Of a DNA stretch of 64,000 nt, positions 18,292-27,304 are shown one piece after another. The translations under genes and the position numbers were made by a program. The DNA comes from Pleomorphomonas sp. Lineage in GTDB: Bacteria; Pseudomonadota; Alphaproteobacteria; Rhizobiales; Pleomorphomonadaceae. The first letter of the stretch is position 1. Every line of letters begins with the position of its first letter. The stretch lies in contig JARKNW010000177.1 in the NCBI GenBank assembly GCA_029976075.1, positions 41,665 to 105,664 of the forward strand. Direction: 5' to 3'. The notes under the pieces were generated by a model. It saw only the letters and a list, made by a program, of their open reading frames with translations, did not search any database and was not told the origin of the DNA.

Positions 18292-19467
18292 ATGGCGGAG
18301 GCGCGCCTTTATTTCGACTGGAACGCGGGGGCGCCGATGAAGGCGTGCGCGCGGGCTCGCCTCGTTGAACTCCTGGACCGTCCTGGCAACAGCTCGTCCG
18401 TTCATACCGAGGGGCGCGCGGCGCGCGCCGTCGTTGAAGCAGCCCGCCGTTCGGTGGCCCGGCTTTGCGGGGCGGAGGCGAAAGGCATTACTTTCTGCTC
18501 GGGTGGGACAGAAGCCGCAAACACCGTTTTGACGCCGGACTGGACGCTGTTCGGCAAGCCTTACCGCTTCGATCGGTTGCTGGTCTCGGCGGTCGAGCAC
18601 CCTGCGGTGGCGCGTGGCGGCCGCTTTCCGGCGGAGCGCGTCGAGGTCATTCCGGTTGATGGCAACGGCATCGTCGATCTTGATTTCCTCAAGCGCCGCC
18701 TTGGTGAACTGGCGGCAGCCGGCGAGCGGACCCTTGTCTCGGTGATGATGGCCAACAACGAGACCGGCGTCGTCGAACCATTGAGTGACGTGGCGCGCAT
18801 TGCCAGGGAATACGGCGCACTCGTTCACTCCGATGCGGTACAGGCGGCCGGAAAGCTGCCGATCGATATCGAGGCGCTGGGGGTCGATGTGCTGACCCTG
18901 TCTGCTCACAAGATCGGTGGCGGGCAGGGGACGGGGGCCGTGGTGCGTGGCCGGAATGGCTTTGCCTTTTCGCCCCTCGTCACCGGCGGTGGTCAGGAAT
19001 CCTGGGCACGGGCCGGTACCGAAAACGTGGCTTCCATCGGCGCCTTCGGAGTTGCGGCCGACGCGGCGCTCGCCGACCTCGGCGACATGGTCGTCGTTGC
19101 CGCGCGGCGCGACCTTTTGGCGACCATGATCCGCGACATCGTGCCGGATGTGGTGATCTTCGGCGAGGACGCGGTGCGCCTGCCGAACACGCTTTCGTTC
19201 GCGGTGCCCGGCCTTTCGGCCGAGACGGCGGTCATTGCTTTCGATCTTGCCGGCGTGGCCTTGTCGTCCGGTTCTGCCTGCTCTTCGGGCAAGGTGACGG
19301 CAAGCCCGGTGTTGATCGCGATGGGTGTCGATCCCCTGCTCGTCAGGGGGGGATTGCGCATTTCGATCGGATTGGAGACAACGGACGAAGAGATCGCCGC
19401 CTTTGGTTTGCGGGCGCGCAACGTCCTTGCCGCTATGAAGAAACAACATGGGACCGCCGCAGCTTGA
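18292..19467 (+). CDS. Cysteine desulfurase, NifS/IscS type
   Basis: A PLP enzyme of about 391 residues that takes sulfur from cysteine for Fe-S clusters. It has the N-terminal YFDWNAGAPMKA, the HxxxNNETG-type motif (MANNETGVVEP), the PLP lysine in SAHKIGGGQGTGAV, and the active-site Cys loop SSGSACSSGKV. It is the first gene of the suf operon, as in many rhizobia, in addition to sufS. ATG 18292 is preferred because GGGGTGA lies just upstream; GTG 18286 would add two residues. Confidence 0.92.
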   Translation: MAEARLYFDWNAGAPMKACARARLVELLDRPGNSSSVHTEGRAARAVVEAARRSVARLCGAEAKGITFCSGGTEAANTVLTPDWTLFGKPYRFDRLLVSAVEHPAVARGGRFPAERVEVIPVDGNGIVDLDFLKRRLGELAAAGERTLVSVMMANNETGVVEPLSDVARIAREYGALVHSDAVQAAGKLPIDIEALGVDVLTLSAHKIGGGQGTGAVVRGRNGFAFSPLVTGGGQESWARAGTENVASIGAFGVAADAALADLGDMVVVAARRDLLATMIRDIVPDVVIFGEDAVRLPNTLSFAVPGLSAETAVIAFDLAGVALSSGSACSSGKVTASPVLIAMGVDPLLVRGGLRISIGLETTDEEIAAFGLRARNVLAAMKKQHGTAAA

Positions 19468-19549
19468 GTGACTACCGGCGGCGGGAAAAAGCGACTACAT
19501 TGACGACACATTTCCCACGGTCCTTGAAACCGCGTGGAAGGAGCAAGAG

Positions 19550-21025
19550 ATGGCAGCAGTCAAGGAGACGGTCGATCAGGTTCTGTCGATCGACGTCGAC
19601 AAGTACAAGTATGGTTTCGTCAGCGACATCGAGTCGGATCTGGCGCCCAAGGGTCTCAACGAAGATATCGTTCGTTTCATTTCGGCCAAGAAAGACGAGC
19701 CGGAGTGGCTGACCGAATGGCGACTTGAAGCGTTGCGCCGCTGGCAGACCATGGAAGAACCGACTTGGGCGCGTGTCGATTATCCGCCCATCGATTTTCA
19801 GGACCTTCATTATTATGCCGCTCCGAAGAAGACGGCCGGCCCGAAGAGCCTCGACGAGGTCGATCCGGCCCTGCTGGCGACTTACGAGAAGCTTGGCATT
19901 CCGCTCAAGGAGCAGGAGATCCTGGCCGGCGTCGAAAGCGGTGCTCGGCCCGTTGCTGTCGATGCGGTGTTCGACAGCGTTTCCGTGGTGACCACCTTCA
20001 AGGCTGAGCTCGCCAAGCATGGCGTCATCTTCTGCCCGATCTCCGAGGCGGTGAAGACGCATCCCGAACTCGTCAAGAAGTACCTCGGCTCGGTCGTCCC
20101 GGTGACGGACAACTTCTACGCCACGCTGAACTCGGCGGTGTTCTCGGACGGATCGTTCGTCTACGTTCCGAAGGGTGTGCGTTGCCCCATGGAACTGTCG
20201 ACCTACTTCCGCATCAACGAGAAGAAGACCGGCCAGTTCGAACGGACGCTGATCATCGCCGATGAGGGCGCGTACGTCTCCTATCTGGAGGGCTGCACGG
20301 CGCCGAGCCGTGACGAGAACCAGCTCCATGCCGCTGTGGTTGAGCTGATCGCCCTCGACGATGCCGAGATCAAGTACTCCACCGTCCAGAACTGGTATCC
20401 GGGCGACGCGGAAGGCAAGGGCGGCGTCTTCAACTTCGTGACCAAGCGCGGCGATTGCCGGGGCAAGAACTCAAAGATCTCCTGGACACAGGTGGAAACC
20501 GGTTCGGCGATCACCTGGAAATATCCGTCCTGCGTTCTGCGCGGTGACAATTCGCGCGGCGAGTTCTATTCGATCGCCATCTCCAACGGTCGCCAACAGG
20601 TCGACAGTGGCACCAAGATGGTCCATCTTGGCAAGAACACCTCGTCGAAGATCATCTCCAAAGGTATTTCGGCCGGTCGGTCCAGCAATACCTATCGCGG
20701 CCTCGTGTCGGTTGGCCGCAAGGCATCCGGCGCCCGCAACTTCACCAACTGCGACAGCTTGCTCATCGGCAACAAGTGCGGCGCGCACACCGTTCCCTAT
20801 ATCGAGAGCAAGAACGCCTCGGCCATTGTCGAGCACGAAGCCACCACTTCGAAGATCTCGGACGATCAGCTTTTCTACTGCTTGCAGCGTGGCCTGCCGC
20901 AGGAAGAAGCCATCGCCCTGATCGTCAACGGCTTCGTCAAGGACGTGCTGCAACAGCTGCCCATGGAATTCATGGTGGAGACCCAGAAGCTGATCGGCAT
21001 CAGCCTCGAAGGTAGCGTCGGCTGA
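19550..21025 (+). CDS. sufB: Fe-S scaffold subunit SufB
   Basis: A 491-residue core subunit of the SufBCD scaffold, where Fe-S clusters are assembled. The N-terminal part has YKYGFVSDIESDLAPKGLNE; conserved segments include YVPKGVRCPMELSTYFRIN, FNFVTKRG and the C-terminal NCDSLLIGNKCGAHTVPYIE, then EHEATTSKISDDQLFYC. Length is normal for SufB. AAGGAG lies about 11 bases before ATG 19550. It follows the cysteine desulfurase by 82 bp and precedes sufC. Confidence 0.97.
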   Translation: MAAVKETVDQVLSIDVDKYKYGFVSDIESDLAPKGLNEDIVRFISAKKDEPEWLTEWRLEALRRWQTMEEPTWARVDYPPIDFQDLHYYAAPKKTAGPKSLDEVDPALLATYEKLGIPLKEQEILAGVESGARPVAVDAVFDSVSVVTTFKAELAKHGVIFCPISEAVKTHPELVKKYLGSVVPVTDNFYATLNSAVFSDGSFVYVPKGVRCPMELSTYFRINEKKTGQFERTLIIADEGAYVSYLEGCTAPSRDENQLHAAVVELIALDDAEIKYSTVQNWYPGDAEGKGGVFNFVTKRGDCRGKNSKISWTQVETGSAITWKYPSCVLRGDNSRGEFYSIAISNGRQQVDSGTKMVHLGKNTSSKIISKGISAGRSSNTYRGLVSVGRKASGARNFTNCDSLLIGNKCGAHTVPYIESKNASAIVEHEATTSKISDDQLFYCLQRGLPQEEAIALIVNGFVKDVLQQLPMEFMVETQKLIGISLEGSVG

Positions 21026-21127
21026 GAGGCTGTCGGTGCGCCGCGACCAGCGCCCCTTTCTTCGTGATCAATGAACAATGAGCCTCCGCCATGCGCGTCG
21101 AGGCCAAACGGACAACAGGACAAGACC

Positions 21128-21880
21128 ATGCTCGAGATCAAGAACCTCCACGCCCGGATCGGTGACCGCGAGATCCTGAAGGGGCTCACGCTTACGGTAA
21201 ACCCTGGCGAAGTGCACGCCATCATGGGGCCGAATGGTGCCGGCAAGTCGACGCTGTCCTATATTCTCGCCGGCAAGGACGACTACGAGATCACCGAGGG
21301 CGAAGTGCTGCTGAACGGCCAGTCGATCCTCGACCTCTCGCCCAACGAGCGCTCGGTCGCCGGCCTGTTCCTCGCCTTCCAATACCCGATCGAGATCCCG
21401 GGCGTGGCCACCATGACCTTCCTCAAGGCGGCTCTCAATGCCCATCGCAAGGCGAAGGGGCAGAGCGAGCTGACGACGCCGGAGTTCATGAAGCTGGTGA
21501 AGGGCGTTGCCGAGAAGCTCAACATCACCTCGGACATGCTGAAGCGACCGGTCAATGTCGGCTTCTCCGGCGGTGAGAAGAAGCGCGCCGAGATCATGCA
21601 GATGGCCCTGCTACAGCCGTCGATCTGCATTCTCGACGAGACCGATTCCGGCCTCGACATCGATGCGCTGAAGGTGGTCTCCGACGGCGTGAATGCACTG
21701 CGCTCGCCGGATCGCTCCTTCGTGGTGATCACCCACTATCAGCGTCTCCTCGATCACATCGTTCCCGACATCGTCCATGTGCTTTCGGCCGGCCGCATCG
21801 TCCGCACTGGCGGGCCGGAGCTGGCGCTTGAGCTCGAGAAGAACGGCTACGCCGCCTATGTGGCGGATGCGGCTGCCTGA
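21128..21880 (+). CDS. sufC: Fe-S assembly ATPase SufC
   Basis: A 250-residue ABC-type ATPase that powers conformational change in SufBCD. Walker A is GPNGAGKST, the signature is GFSGGEKKRAEI, and Walker B reads ICILDETDSGLDID, as usual for SufC. The His switch follows in VITHYQRLLDH. The start is ATG 21128, since the fold begins at MLEIKNLHARIG; the 19 upstream in-frame codons are poor candidates. It lies about 100 bp after sufB and 11 bp before sufD. Confidence 0.97.
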   Translation: MLEIKNLHARIGDREILKGLTLTVNPGEVHAIMGPNGAGKSTLSYILAGKDDYEITEGEVLLNGQSILDLSPNERSVAGLFLAFQYPIEIPGVATMTFLKAALNAHRKAKGQSELTTPEFMKLVKGVAEKLNITSDMLKRPVNVGFSGGEKKRAEIMQMALLQPSICILDETDSGLDIDALKVVSDGVNALRSPDRSFVVITHYQRLLDHIVPDIVHVLSAGRIVRTGGPELALELEKNGYAAYVADAAA

Positions 21881-21891
21881 GGGGGATGATC

Positions 21892-23214
21892 ATGGCTGCA
21901 ACCCCCGCCCGTACTCCCGCCGAGCTGGCACTCGTCGCCCGCTATCCGGCCGAACGGACGTCGCTGCCCGGAACGGCCGACGTCATTGCCATTCGCGATG
22001 CCGCCTTCGGCGGCGTCGAGAAGAGCGGCTTGCCGCATCGCCGCGTCGAGGACTGGAAGTACACCGATCTCCGTGCCCGGCTGAAGACGTTTCCACCCGT
22101 TGCCGGCGTGGGTGACGTCGCCCGTATCCTGATTGCCGCGCCGGCGGTGGAAGGTGACAAGGCCCGCCGGCTGGTGATCGCCAACGGCCGGTATCGGCCC
22201 GAGCTGTCCGATCTCAAGGATCTTGAACCTGGTCTTGCCATTTTCTCGCTGGCCACCGCTCTCGAGGCCGGCGATGCCGTCGTGCTCGCCGCGTTGAAGC
22301 TTGAGGATGGCATCGCCAACAACACGGCCGTGGCGCTCAACACCGCCTTCATGACCGACGGGTTGGTCATCACGGTCGCCGACGGTGCGGAGATCGATCG
22401 GCCGGTCGAGCTGGTTCATATCGCCGAGGGCGAGCCTGCGGCCTCCACGGCGGTGCGTCACCTCGTGGCGGTTGGCAAGGGCGCCAAGCTGACCTTGATC
22501 GAGACGATCGAGTCGCTCGACGCGGTGGCCCACCATTCCAATGTCATGACCGTGCTCGAGGTAGGGGAGGCCGCGAAGGTCGACCATATCCGCCTGCAAC
22601 TGGAGCCGGACGAAGCAGTCAGCATGACGACGCTGGTCACCAGGATAGGTCGCGAGGCGAGTTTCGACACGTTCAACGCGGCGCTCGGTGCCGGGCTTGC
22701 CCGAGCTCAGGTCTTCGCGGAGTTCACTGGTCGTGACGCGCGGGCTGGGTTCCGCGGAGTGACCATGCTGTCGGGACGCCGTCACGCCGATACGGCGCTG
22801 TCGCTCGTTCACAACGCTGAAAACTGCCAAAGCCGCGAACTCTACAAGGCGGTCATCGACGACGAAGCCCGTTCTGCTTTCGCAGGCCGGATCGCCGTGC
22901 CCTCGCACGCGCAGAAGACCGACGCGCGCATGATGACGGCTTCTCTTCTGCTCTCCGAGGAGGCCGAAGCCGACGCCAAGCCCGAGCTCGAGATCTTTGC
23001 CGATGACGTCCAATGCGGCCACGGTGCCACCTGTGGCGCCATCGACGATGATCTTCTGTTCTATCTTCTGTCGCGCGGCATACCAAAGGTCGAGGCCGAG
23101 AGCATGCTGATCCTTGCCTTCCTTGGCGAGGCGATCGACGAGATTCAGAATCAGGCGGTTCACGATGCCCTCATCCATCGGGTCGAGGGTTGGTTGAAGG
23201 CCAGAACGGCGTAA
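21892..23214 (+). CDS. sufD: Fe-S scaffold subunit SufD
   Basis: A 440-residue partner of SufB. It has the family motif RRVEDWKYTDLR near residue 50 and the C-terminal region QCGHGATCGAIDDDLLFYLL, in which the Cys and His near the SufB interface are visible. ATG 21892 is preferred over 21886 because GAGGGGG (21879-21885) lies six bases before it. The Ala-rich start is normal. Confidence 0.96.
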   Translation: MAATPARTPAELALVARYPAERTSLPGTADVIAIRDAAFGGVEKSGLPHRRVEDWKYTDLRARLKTFPPVAGVGDVARILIAAPAVEGDKARRLVIANGRYRPELSDLKDLEPGLAIFSLATALEAGDAVVLAALKLEDGIANNTAVALNTAFMTDGLVITVADGAEIDRPVELVHIAEGEPAASTAVRHLVAVGKGAKLTLIETIESLDAVAHHSNVMTVLEVGEAAKVDHIRLQLEPDEAVSMTTLVTRIGREASFDTFNAALGAGLARAQVFAEFTGRDARAGFRGVTMLSGRRHADTALSLVHNAENCQSRELYKAVIDDEARSAFAGRIAVPSHAQKTDARMMTASLLLSEEAEADAKPELEIFADDVQCGHGATCGAIDDDLLFYLLSRGIPKVEAESMLILAFLGEAIDEIQNQAVHDALIHRVEGWLKARTA

Positions 23215-23259
23215 GCCTGCATCGCCGCTCGGCCTGCCGGGCGGCTCAGACGAGAGACA

Positions 23260-24495
23260 ATGACGATGTCCGTTGCGTCCTATGACGTTGAGGCTGTCCG
23301 CAGGGATTTTCCGATCCTTGCCGAGAAGGTCTATGGCAAGCCGCTGGTGTATCTCGACAATGGCGCCTCGGCGCAAAAGCCGATGGCCGTGCTCAATCGT
23401 ATTCAACATGCCTATACCCACGAATACGCCAACGTTCACCGTGGGCTGCATTATCTGTCCAACGCGGCCACCGAGGCCTACGAAGACGCGCGCGAGGCGG
23501 TGCGGGCTTTCCTGAACGCCCCTTCGATCGAGCAGGTGATCTTCACCCGTTCGTCGACCGAGGCGATCAACCTCGTGGCGGCGAGCTATGGCGGCATGGT
23601 TCTGGGCGAGGGCGACGAGGTCATCCTTTCCATTCTCGAGCACCATTCCAACATCGTGCCTTGGAACTTTCATCGCGAGAGGAAAGGTGTCGTCATCAAA
23701 TGGGCGCCTGTCCATGACGATGGCGCCTTCGATCTCGAGGCTTTCGAGAAGCTGTTCACGCCACGCACGAAGATCGTGGCCATCACCCAGATGTCCAACG
23801 TCACCGGCACGATCGTGCCGATCCGTGAGGTGACGCGCATTGCCCACGCTCATGGCGCGGTGGTGCTGGTGGATGGCAGCCAGGGCGCGGTTCATCTGCC
23901 GGTCGACGTGCAGGATCTTGATGCCGATTTCTACGCGCTGACCGGTCACAAGGTTTACGGCCCCACCGGCATCGGCGTGCTCTACGGCAAGCGCCACCTT
24001 CTGGAAGCCATGCCCCCCTGGCAGGGTGGTGGCGAAATGATCGAGACGGTGACCACCGAGGGCGTGACCTACAACGCGCCGCCGCATCGCTTCGAGGCCG
24101 GTACGCCGCCGATCGTTCAGGCGATCGGGCTTGGCGCGGCGTTGCGCTACATGGAGAGTCTTGGCCGTGAGGCGATCCTCGCCCATGAAACCGACCTGCG
24201 CGACTATGCGATGCAGCGGCTCGGCGAGATGAACTCCATCCGCATCTACGGCACCACCAAGGAGAAGGGGGCTATCGTTGCCTTCTCCATGGATGGGGCG
24301 CATGCGCACGACGTTGCCACCGTCATCGATCGTTCTGGCGTCGCCGTCCGCGCCGGCACTCACTGCGCCATGCCCCTTCTGAACCGCTTCGGCGTGACTT
24401 CGACCTGCCGCGCCTCCTTCGCTCTTTACAACACGCGCGCCGAAGTGGACGCGCTGGTCGCGGCTCTCAGAAAGGCCGAGGCCCTGTTCGGATGA
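23260..24495 (+). CDS. sufS: Cysteine desulfurase SufS
   Basis: A 411-residue class V aminotransferase fold enzyme that supplies sulfur to SufBCD. N-terminal YLDNGASAQKPMAVLNRI, the PLP lysine in ALTGHKVYGPTGIGVLYG, and the catalytic Cys in RAGTHCAMPLL near residue 369 are all typical of SufS. ATG 23260 is used; a second ATG two codons on is possible. The stop overlaps the start of sufT by four bases (ATGA). Confidence 0.96.
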   Translation: MTMSVASYDVEAVRRDFPILAEKVYGKPLVYLDNGASAQKPMAVLNRIQHAYTHEYANVHRGLHYLSNAATEAYEDAREAVRAFLNAPSIEQVIFTRSSTEAINLVAASYGGMVLGEGDEVILSILEHHSNIVPWNFHRERKGVVIKWAPVHDDGAFDLEAFEKLFTPRTKIVAITQMSNVTGTIVPIREVTRIAHAHGAVVLVDGSQGAVHLPVDVQDLDADFYALTGHKVYGPTGIGVLYGKRHLLEAMPPWQGGGEMIETVTTEGVTYNAPPHRFEAGTPPIVQAIGLGAALRYMESLGREAILAHETDLRDYAMQRLGEMNSIRIYGTTKEKGAIVAFSMDGAHAHDVATVIDRSGVAVRAGTHCAMPLLNRFGVTSTCRASFALYNTRAEVDALVAALRKAEALFG

Positions 24496-24878
24496 CCGAG
24501 ATGACCGACCAAGCCGATACGTCCCCCAATACACCCGAGACTGTCGCCGGTTCGGCTATCCCGCCGGCGGAACTCGATCGCATCACCGGCGACATCATCG
24601 CGGCGTTGAAGACCGTCTATGACCCGGAGATTCCAGCCGACATCTACGAGCTCGGCCTCGTCTACCGGATCGATATCGACGACGACCGGCTCGTCACCAT
24701 CGATATGACGCTGACCGCGCCGGGCTGCCCGGTGGCCGGAGAGATGCCGGGCTGGGTGGAGAACGCCGTCGGCGTTGTGCCCGGCGTCTATGGCGTCAAG
24801 GTCAACATGGTGTTCGATCCGCCTTGGACGCCAGATCGCATGAGCGAGGAAGCCCAGGTCGCAACCGACTGGTACTGA
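24492..24878 (+). CDS. sufT: SUF assembly protein SufT (MIP18/DUF59 family)
   Basis: A 128-residue protein; the first 35 residues are a flexible acidic leader and the rest is a DUF59 domain. Motifs: YDPEIPADIYELGLVYRI, then MTLTAPGCPVAGEMP with the conserved Cys, and the terminal VFDPPWTPDRMSEEA. DUF59 proteins help mature and deliver Fe-S clusters. Start overlaps the sufS stop by four bases, indicating coupled translation. A hairpin follows 35 bases later. Confidence 0.93.
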   Translation: MTEMTDQADTSPNTPETVAGSAIPPAELDRITGDIIAALKTVYDPEIPADIYELGLVYRIDIDDDRLVTIDMTLTAPGCPVAGEMPGWVENAVGVVPGVYGVKVNMVFDPPWTPDRMSEEAQVATDWY

Positions 24879-24912
24879 CGCCGAACTTCCTCTTGATGTC
24901 AGGCATTCTTTG

Positions 24913-24945
24913 GCCGCCGGAGCGATCCGGCGGTCTTGTCGTTTG
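24913..24945 (+). terminator. Terminator-like hairpin after sufT
   Basis: A 9-bp stem with a GCGA loop (24913-24921 with 24926-24934, last pair G-T) followed by CTTGTCGTTT. It probably ends or attenuates the suf transcript before the ArsR gene. Confidence 0.6.
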
Positions 24946-24979
24946 GCCTGATCACCTTGACAAATGAAGGAGCCAATGC

Positions 24980-25003
24980 GTATTTAACCTTATGGTTAAG
25001 TAC
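24980..25003 (+). promoter_or_regulatory. Palindromic operator over the arsR start codon
   Basis: GTA-t-TTAACC-ttat-GGTTAA-g-TAC: a near-perfect 24-bp palindrome with one mismatched pair. The ATG of the ArsR gene (24992) lies in its spacer. This is the expected place for an autoregulatory site of an ArsR-type repressor; binding itself is inferred. Confidence 0.65.
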
Positions 25004-25345
25004 GGATATGATCTGGACGCGATCTTTCTGGCGCTGGCCCATCCGGCCCGAAGGGCCATGCTGACGCGGCTTGGCCGTGGCGAGGCGACGGTTGGCGAAC
25101 TGGCAGATCCGCTCGGCATGTCGCTGCCAGCTGTTACCAAGCATCTCAAGGTGATGGAACGGGCCAGGCTGATCAGCCGCAGCCGCAGCGCCCAGTGGCG
25201 GCCTTGCCGGCTGGAGACCGTTCCACTCGAGGCGGCCTCCGCCTGGATCGAAGAACAGCGGCAGATATGGGAGGGGCGACTCGATCGCCTCGGAGATTAT
25301 CTCGAGACACTCGACGGTGGAGAAGGGCAAAGCAATGACCGATGA
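24992..25345 (+). CDS. ArsR-family winged-helix regulator paired with an SRPBCC protein
   Basis: A 117-residue DNA-binding protein. The wHTH covers residues about 8-70: LDAIFLALAHPARRAMLTRL, then TVGELADPLGMSLPAVTKHL as recognition helix and LISRSRSAQWRPCRL as wing. No metal-binding ELxVCDL motif is present, so it is the SdpR-like, non-metal type. No Shine-Dalgarno fits ATG 24992; AAGGAG (24967-24972) instead precedes a three-codon reading frame (24976-24987) that stops five bases before. Its stop overlaps the SRPBCC gene by 11 bases. It probably represses the pair. Confidence 0.88.
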   Translation: MVKYGYDLDAIFLALAHPARRAMLTRLGRGEATVGELADPLGMSLPAVTKHLKVMERARLISRSRSAQWRPCRLETVPLEAASAWIEEQRQIWEGRLDRLGDYLETLDGGEGQSNDR

Positions 25346-25793
25346 AGCAGACCGCGAACTGGTGTTGCAGCGCGATATCCCCTTTCCTCGCGAGCTGGTT
25401 TGGAAGGCACTGACTGACCCCGTTCACGTCAACAAATGGTGGGGGCCGAATGGGTTCACCTGTGAGGGCGTGCGGATGGACTTCCGTGTCGGTGGTGTCT
25501 GGGCGTTCGACATGGTGGGGCCGGACGGCACGCGGTATCCCAATCATTCCGTGTTCAAGCAAATCGTGCCGCCATCGAAGCTGGTATTTGACCACGGTGA
25601 TGGCAAGAAGTTCTGGTTTGAAACGACCATTACCCTGTCGGAGGCGGCCGGCGGCACGCGGATCACGCTCAGGCAGCTTTACGAGACGAAGGCTTTCCGC
25701 GACGAAGTGGCGGACAAGTATGGTGCCGTCGAGGGGGGCAAGCAGCATCTCGCCAAGCTGGAGGCCTACATCCGCGAGCACCTTACCCGTTGA
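25335..25793 (+). CDS. SRPBCC (AHSA1-like) domain protein
   Basis: A 152-residue START-like protein of the AHA1-homology group. It has the family opening LVLQRDIPFPRELVWKAL, the WWGPNGFTCE loop, and the closing KQHLAKLEAYIREHL helix. Such proteins have a hydrophobic ligand cavity. They are often paired with an ArsR regulator, as here, but their ligands are mostly unknown. ATG 25335 overlaps the end of the ArsR gene. Confidence 0.88.
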   Translation: MTDEADRELVLQRDIPFPRELVWKALTDPVHVNKWWGPNGFTCEGVRMDFRVGGVWAFDMVGPDGTRYPNHSVFKQIVPPSKLVFDHGDGKKFWFETTITLSEAAGGTRITLRQLYETKAFRDEVADKYGAVEGGKQHLAKLEAYIREHLTR

Positions 25794-25909
25794 CGTCAGA
25801 TGCTCGCATTGCCGCCATGCGGCAAGCCGCTTGTTCCTGATGCCTTTGCTCCTTATTTTCAGTTCTGTCGCCTTGGCCTTGAACCGGGGCGGTTTTGGAG
25901 ATTGATGAC

Positions 25910-26275
25910 ATGGCTCTTGCCAAGTTCGCCGTGATGACGCTGACCGAAGCCGCCGCCGAGCGCGTGCGCGAGATTGTCGACAATGCCGGCGATGCCCTCG
26001 GTATTCGCCTGGGCATCAAGAATGGCGGTTGTGCCGGCATGTCCTACACGGTCGAACTTGCCCGCGAAGCGACGCCGGGCGACGAGCGCGTCGAGGCACA
26101 TGGCGCAACGGTATTCGTCGAGGCCAAGGCCGTGCTGTTCCTGCTCGGTACCGAGATGGATTTCGAACAGACGGCGTTGCGAACTGGTTTCGTCTTTCGC
26201 AATCCCAATCAGGTCGGTTCTTGTGGCTGCGGCGAGAGCGTCAGCCTGAAGCCTGCCGAGCGGGCGGAAGCCTGA
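25910..26275 (+). CDS. sufA: A-type Fe-S carrier (SufA/IscA family)
   Basis: A 121-residue HesB/IscA protein that carries clusters from SufBCD to apo-proteins. The three ligand Cys are present: one in KNGGCAGMSYTVE near residue 43 and two in VGSCGCGES near residues 106-108. ATG 25910 follows GGAG (25897-25900). In related genomes this gene follows sufT directly; here the ArsR-SRPBCC pair lies between. A 7-bp hairpin (25809-25825) in the 116-bp leader suggests it has its own promoter or attenuation. Confidence 0.92.
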   Translation: MALAKFAVMTLTEAAAERVREIVDNAGDALGIRLGIKNGGCAGMSYTVELAREATPGDERVEAHGATVFVEAKAVLFLLGTEMDFEQTALRTGFVFRNPNQVGSCGCGESVSLKPAERAEA

Positions 26276-26306
26276 GTTCCTGGCTCGACGGGGTTATCAG
26301 AAAGAA

Positions 26307-26345
26307 AAAGGGGAGCCGATGATCGTGCGGCTCCCCTTTGCTCGT
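26307..26345. terminator. Bidirectional terminator between sufA and the PfkB kinase
   Basis: A perfect 12-bp stem (AAAGGGGAGCCG 26307-26318 with 26328-26339, nine-base loop). On the minus strand a CTTTTTCTTTC run follows, giving a strong terminator for the kinase gene; on the plus strand the T-run is short. Confidence 0.9.
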
Positions 26346-26362
26346 TTGCTTATTCAGCTTTG

Positions 26363-27304
26363 TTACCAGTTGTGCTGGTGGACGCCGATTTCCTCGAGGA
26401 TGCGGTCGACATCCGCCTTCTGGCAAAGCTGGGTGCCCGGCATCATGACAGAAGCGGTTCCGGAGGCAACGCCGAGCCGGAAGGCGTCTTCCGGGATAAG
26501 ACCCGAAGCGAGGCCGTAGACCATGCCGCCAACGAAGCTGTCACCGGCACCGGACGCGCTCTTCACTTCGACATAGGGCGCCTTCAGGAAGAGATGGTTG
26601 TCGCCGGTGACCAGGAGCGCGCCATCACCGCCCATGGTGATGGCGATCATCTTGACCTTGCCGGATCCGATGAGTTCCTTGGCGGCGGGCACCATGTCAT
26701 CGACGGTCGGCAGCGGTCGTCCGACCAGCTTGGCAAACTCGCCTTCCGAGGGTTTGAAGAGGGTGATCCCGCCCCGCTCGAGCGCCATTTCCAGCGGCTT
26801 GCCCGAAGTGTCGAGCACCAGGTGGCTGCCGCGTTCGATCACCAGATCGGCGAGCTGGACGTAAAAACTCTCCGGCATGCCGCGCGGTAGCGAACCCGAG
26901 CCGACGCACCAATCCCACTCAAGGTCCTTGAGTGCATAGAGGCAGCGTTTCCACTCGATCTCGCTGACCTCGGGGCCCTCGGGGATGAAGCGGTACTCGA
27001 GACCGGTCGACCGTTCGTAGACGAGATGGGCGACACGGGTGCTCTGGGCGATCGGAATGCGCCGACGCGGAATGTTGCGGGCTGCCAACAGCTCGTCGAA
27101 CATCTGGCCGGTGGTGCCGCCCGACATGTAGAGAGCGATGGAGCTGCCGCCGAGTTCCTGAATCACGCGCGTGACGTTGATGCCGCCGCCGCCCGGATCA
27201 TGCTGCTCGTTGGTGATCCGAATCTTGTGGGTGTGTCGAACGACCTCGGCTTCGGCCGTGTCGTCGATCGATGGGTTGAGTGTGAGCGTGACGATCGGTT
27301 TCAT
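26363..27304 (-). CDS. PfkB-family hexose-phosphate kinase (1- or 6-phosphofructokinase)
   Basis: A 313-residue ribokinase-fold sugar kinase. Visible motifs are LNPSIDDTAEA at the N-terminus, DPGGGGINVTRVIQELGG (substrate site) around residue 37, and the catalytic SASGAGDSFVGGMVYGLASG near residue 249 with the base Asp in GAGD. It phosphorylates fructose 6-phosphate or fructose 1-phosphate; the pattern resembles E. coli PfkB (Pfk-2) and cannot be fully separated from FruK. It stands alone on the minus strand; its promoter lies in the long gap beyond 27304. Confidence 0.88.
   Translation of the reverse strand: MKPIVTLTLNPSIDDTAEAEVVRHTHKIRITNEQHDPGGGGINVTRVIQELGGSSIALYMSGGTTGQMFDELLAARNIPRRRIPIAQSTRVAHLVYERSTGLEYRFIPEGPEVSEIEWKRCLYALKDLEWDWCVGSGSLPRGMPESFYVQLADLVIERGSHLVLDTSGKPLEMALERGGITLFKPSEGEFAKLVGRPLPTVDDMVPAAKELIGSGKVKMIAITMGGDGALLVTGDNHLFLKAPYVEVKSASGAGDSFVGGMVYGLASGLIPEDAFRLGVASGTASVMMPGTQLCQKADVDRILEEIGVHQHNW

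Noticed and set aside
18292..24495. Two cysteine desulfurases in one suf operon as a novelty
   Set aside because: This arrangement is usual in rhizobial suf operons.
21856..24534. Very long minus-strand ORF (892 codons) across sufD, sufS and sufT
   Set aside because: It is the antisense of genes with clear motifs. High GC at third positions removes stops from the mirror frame; its own sequence has no domain motifs.
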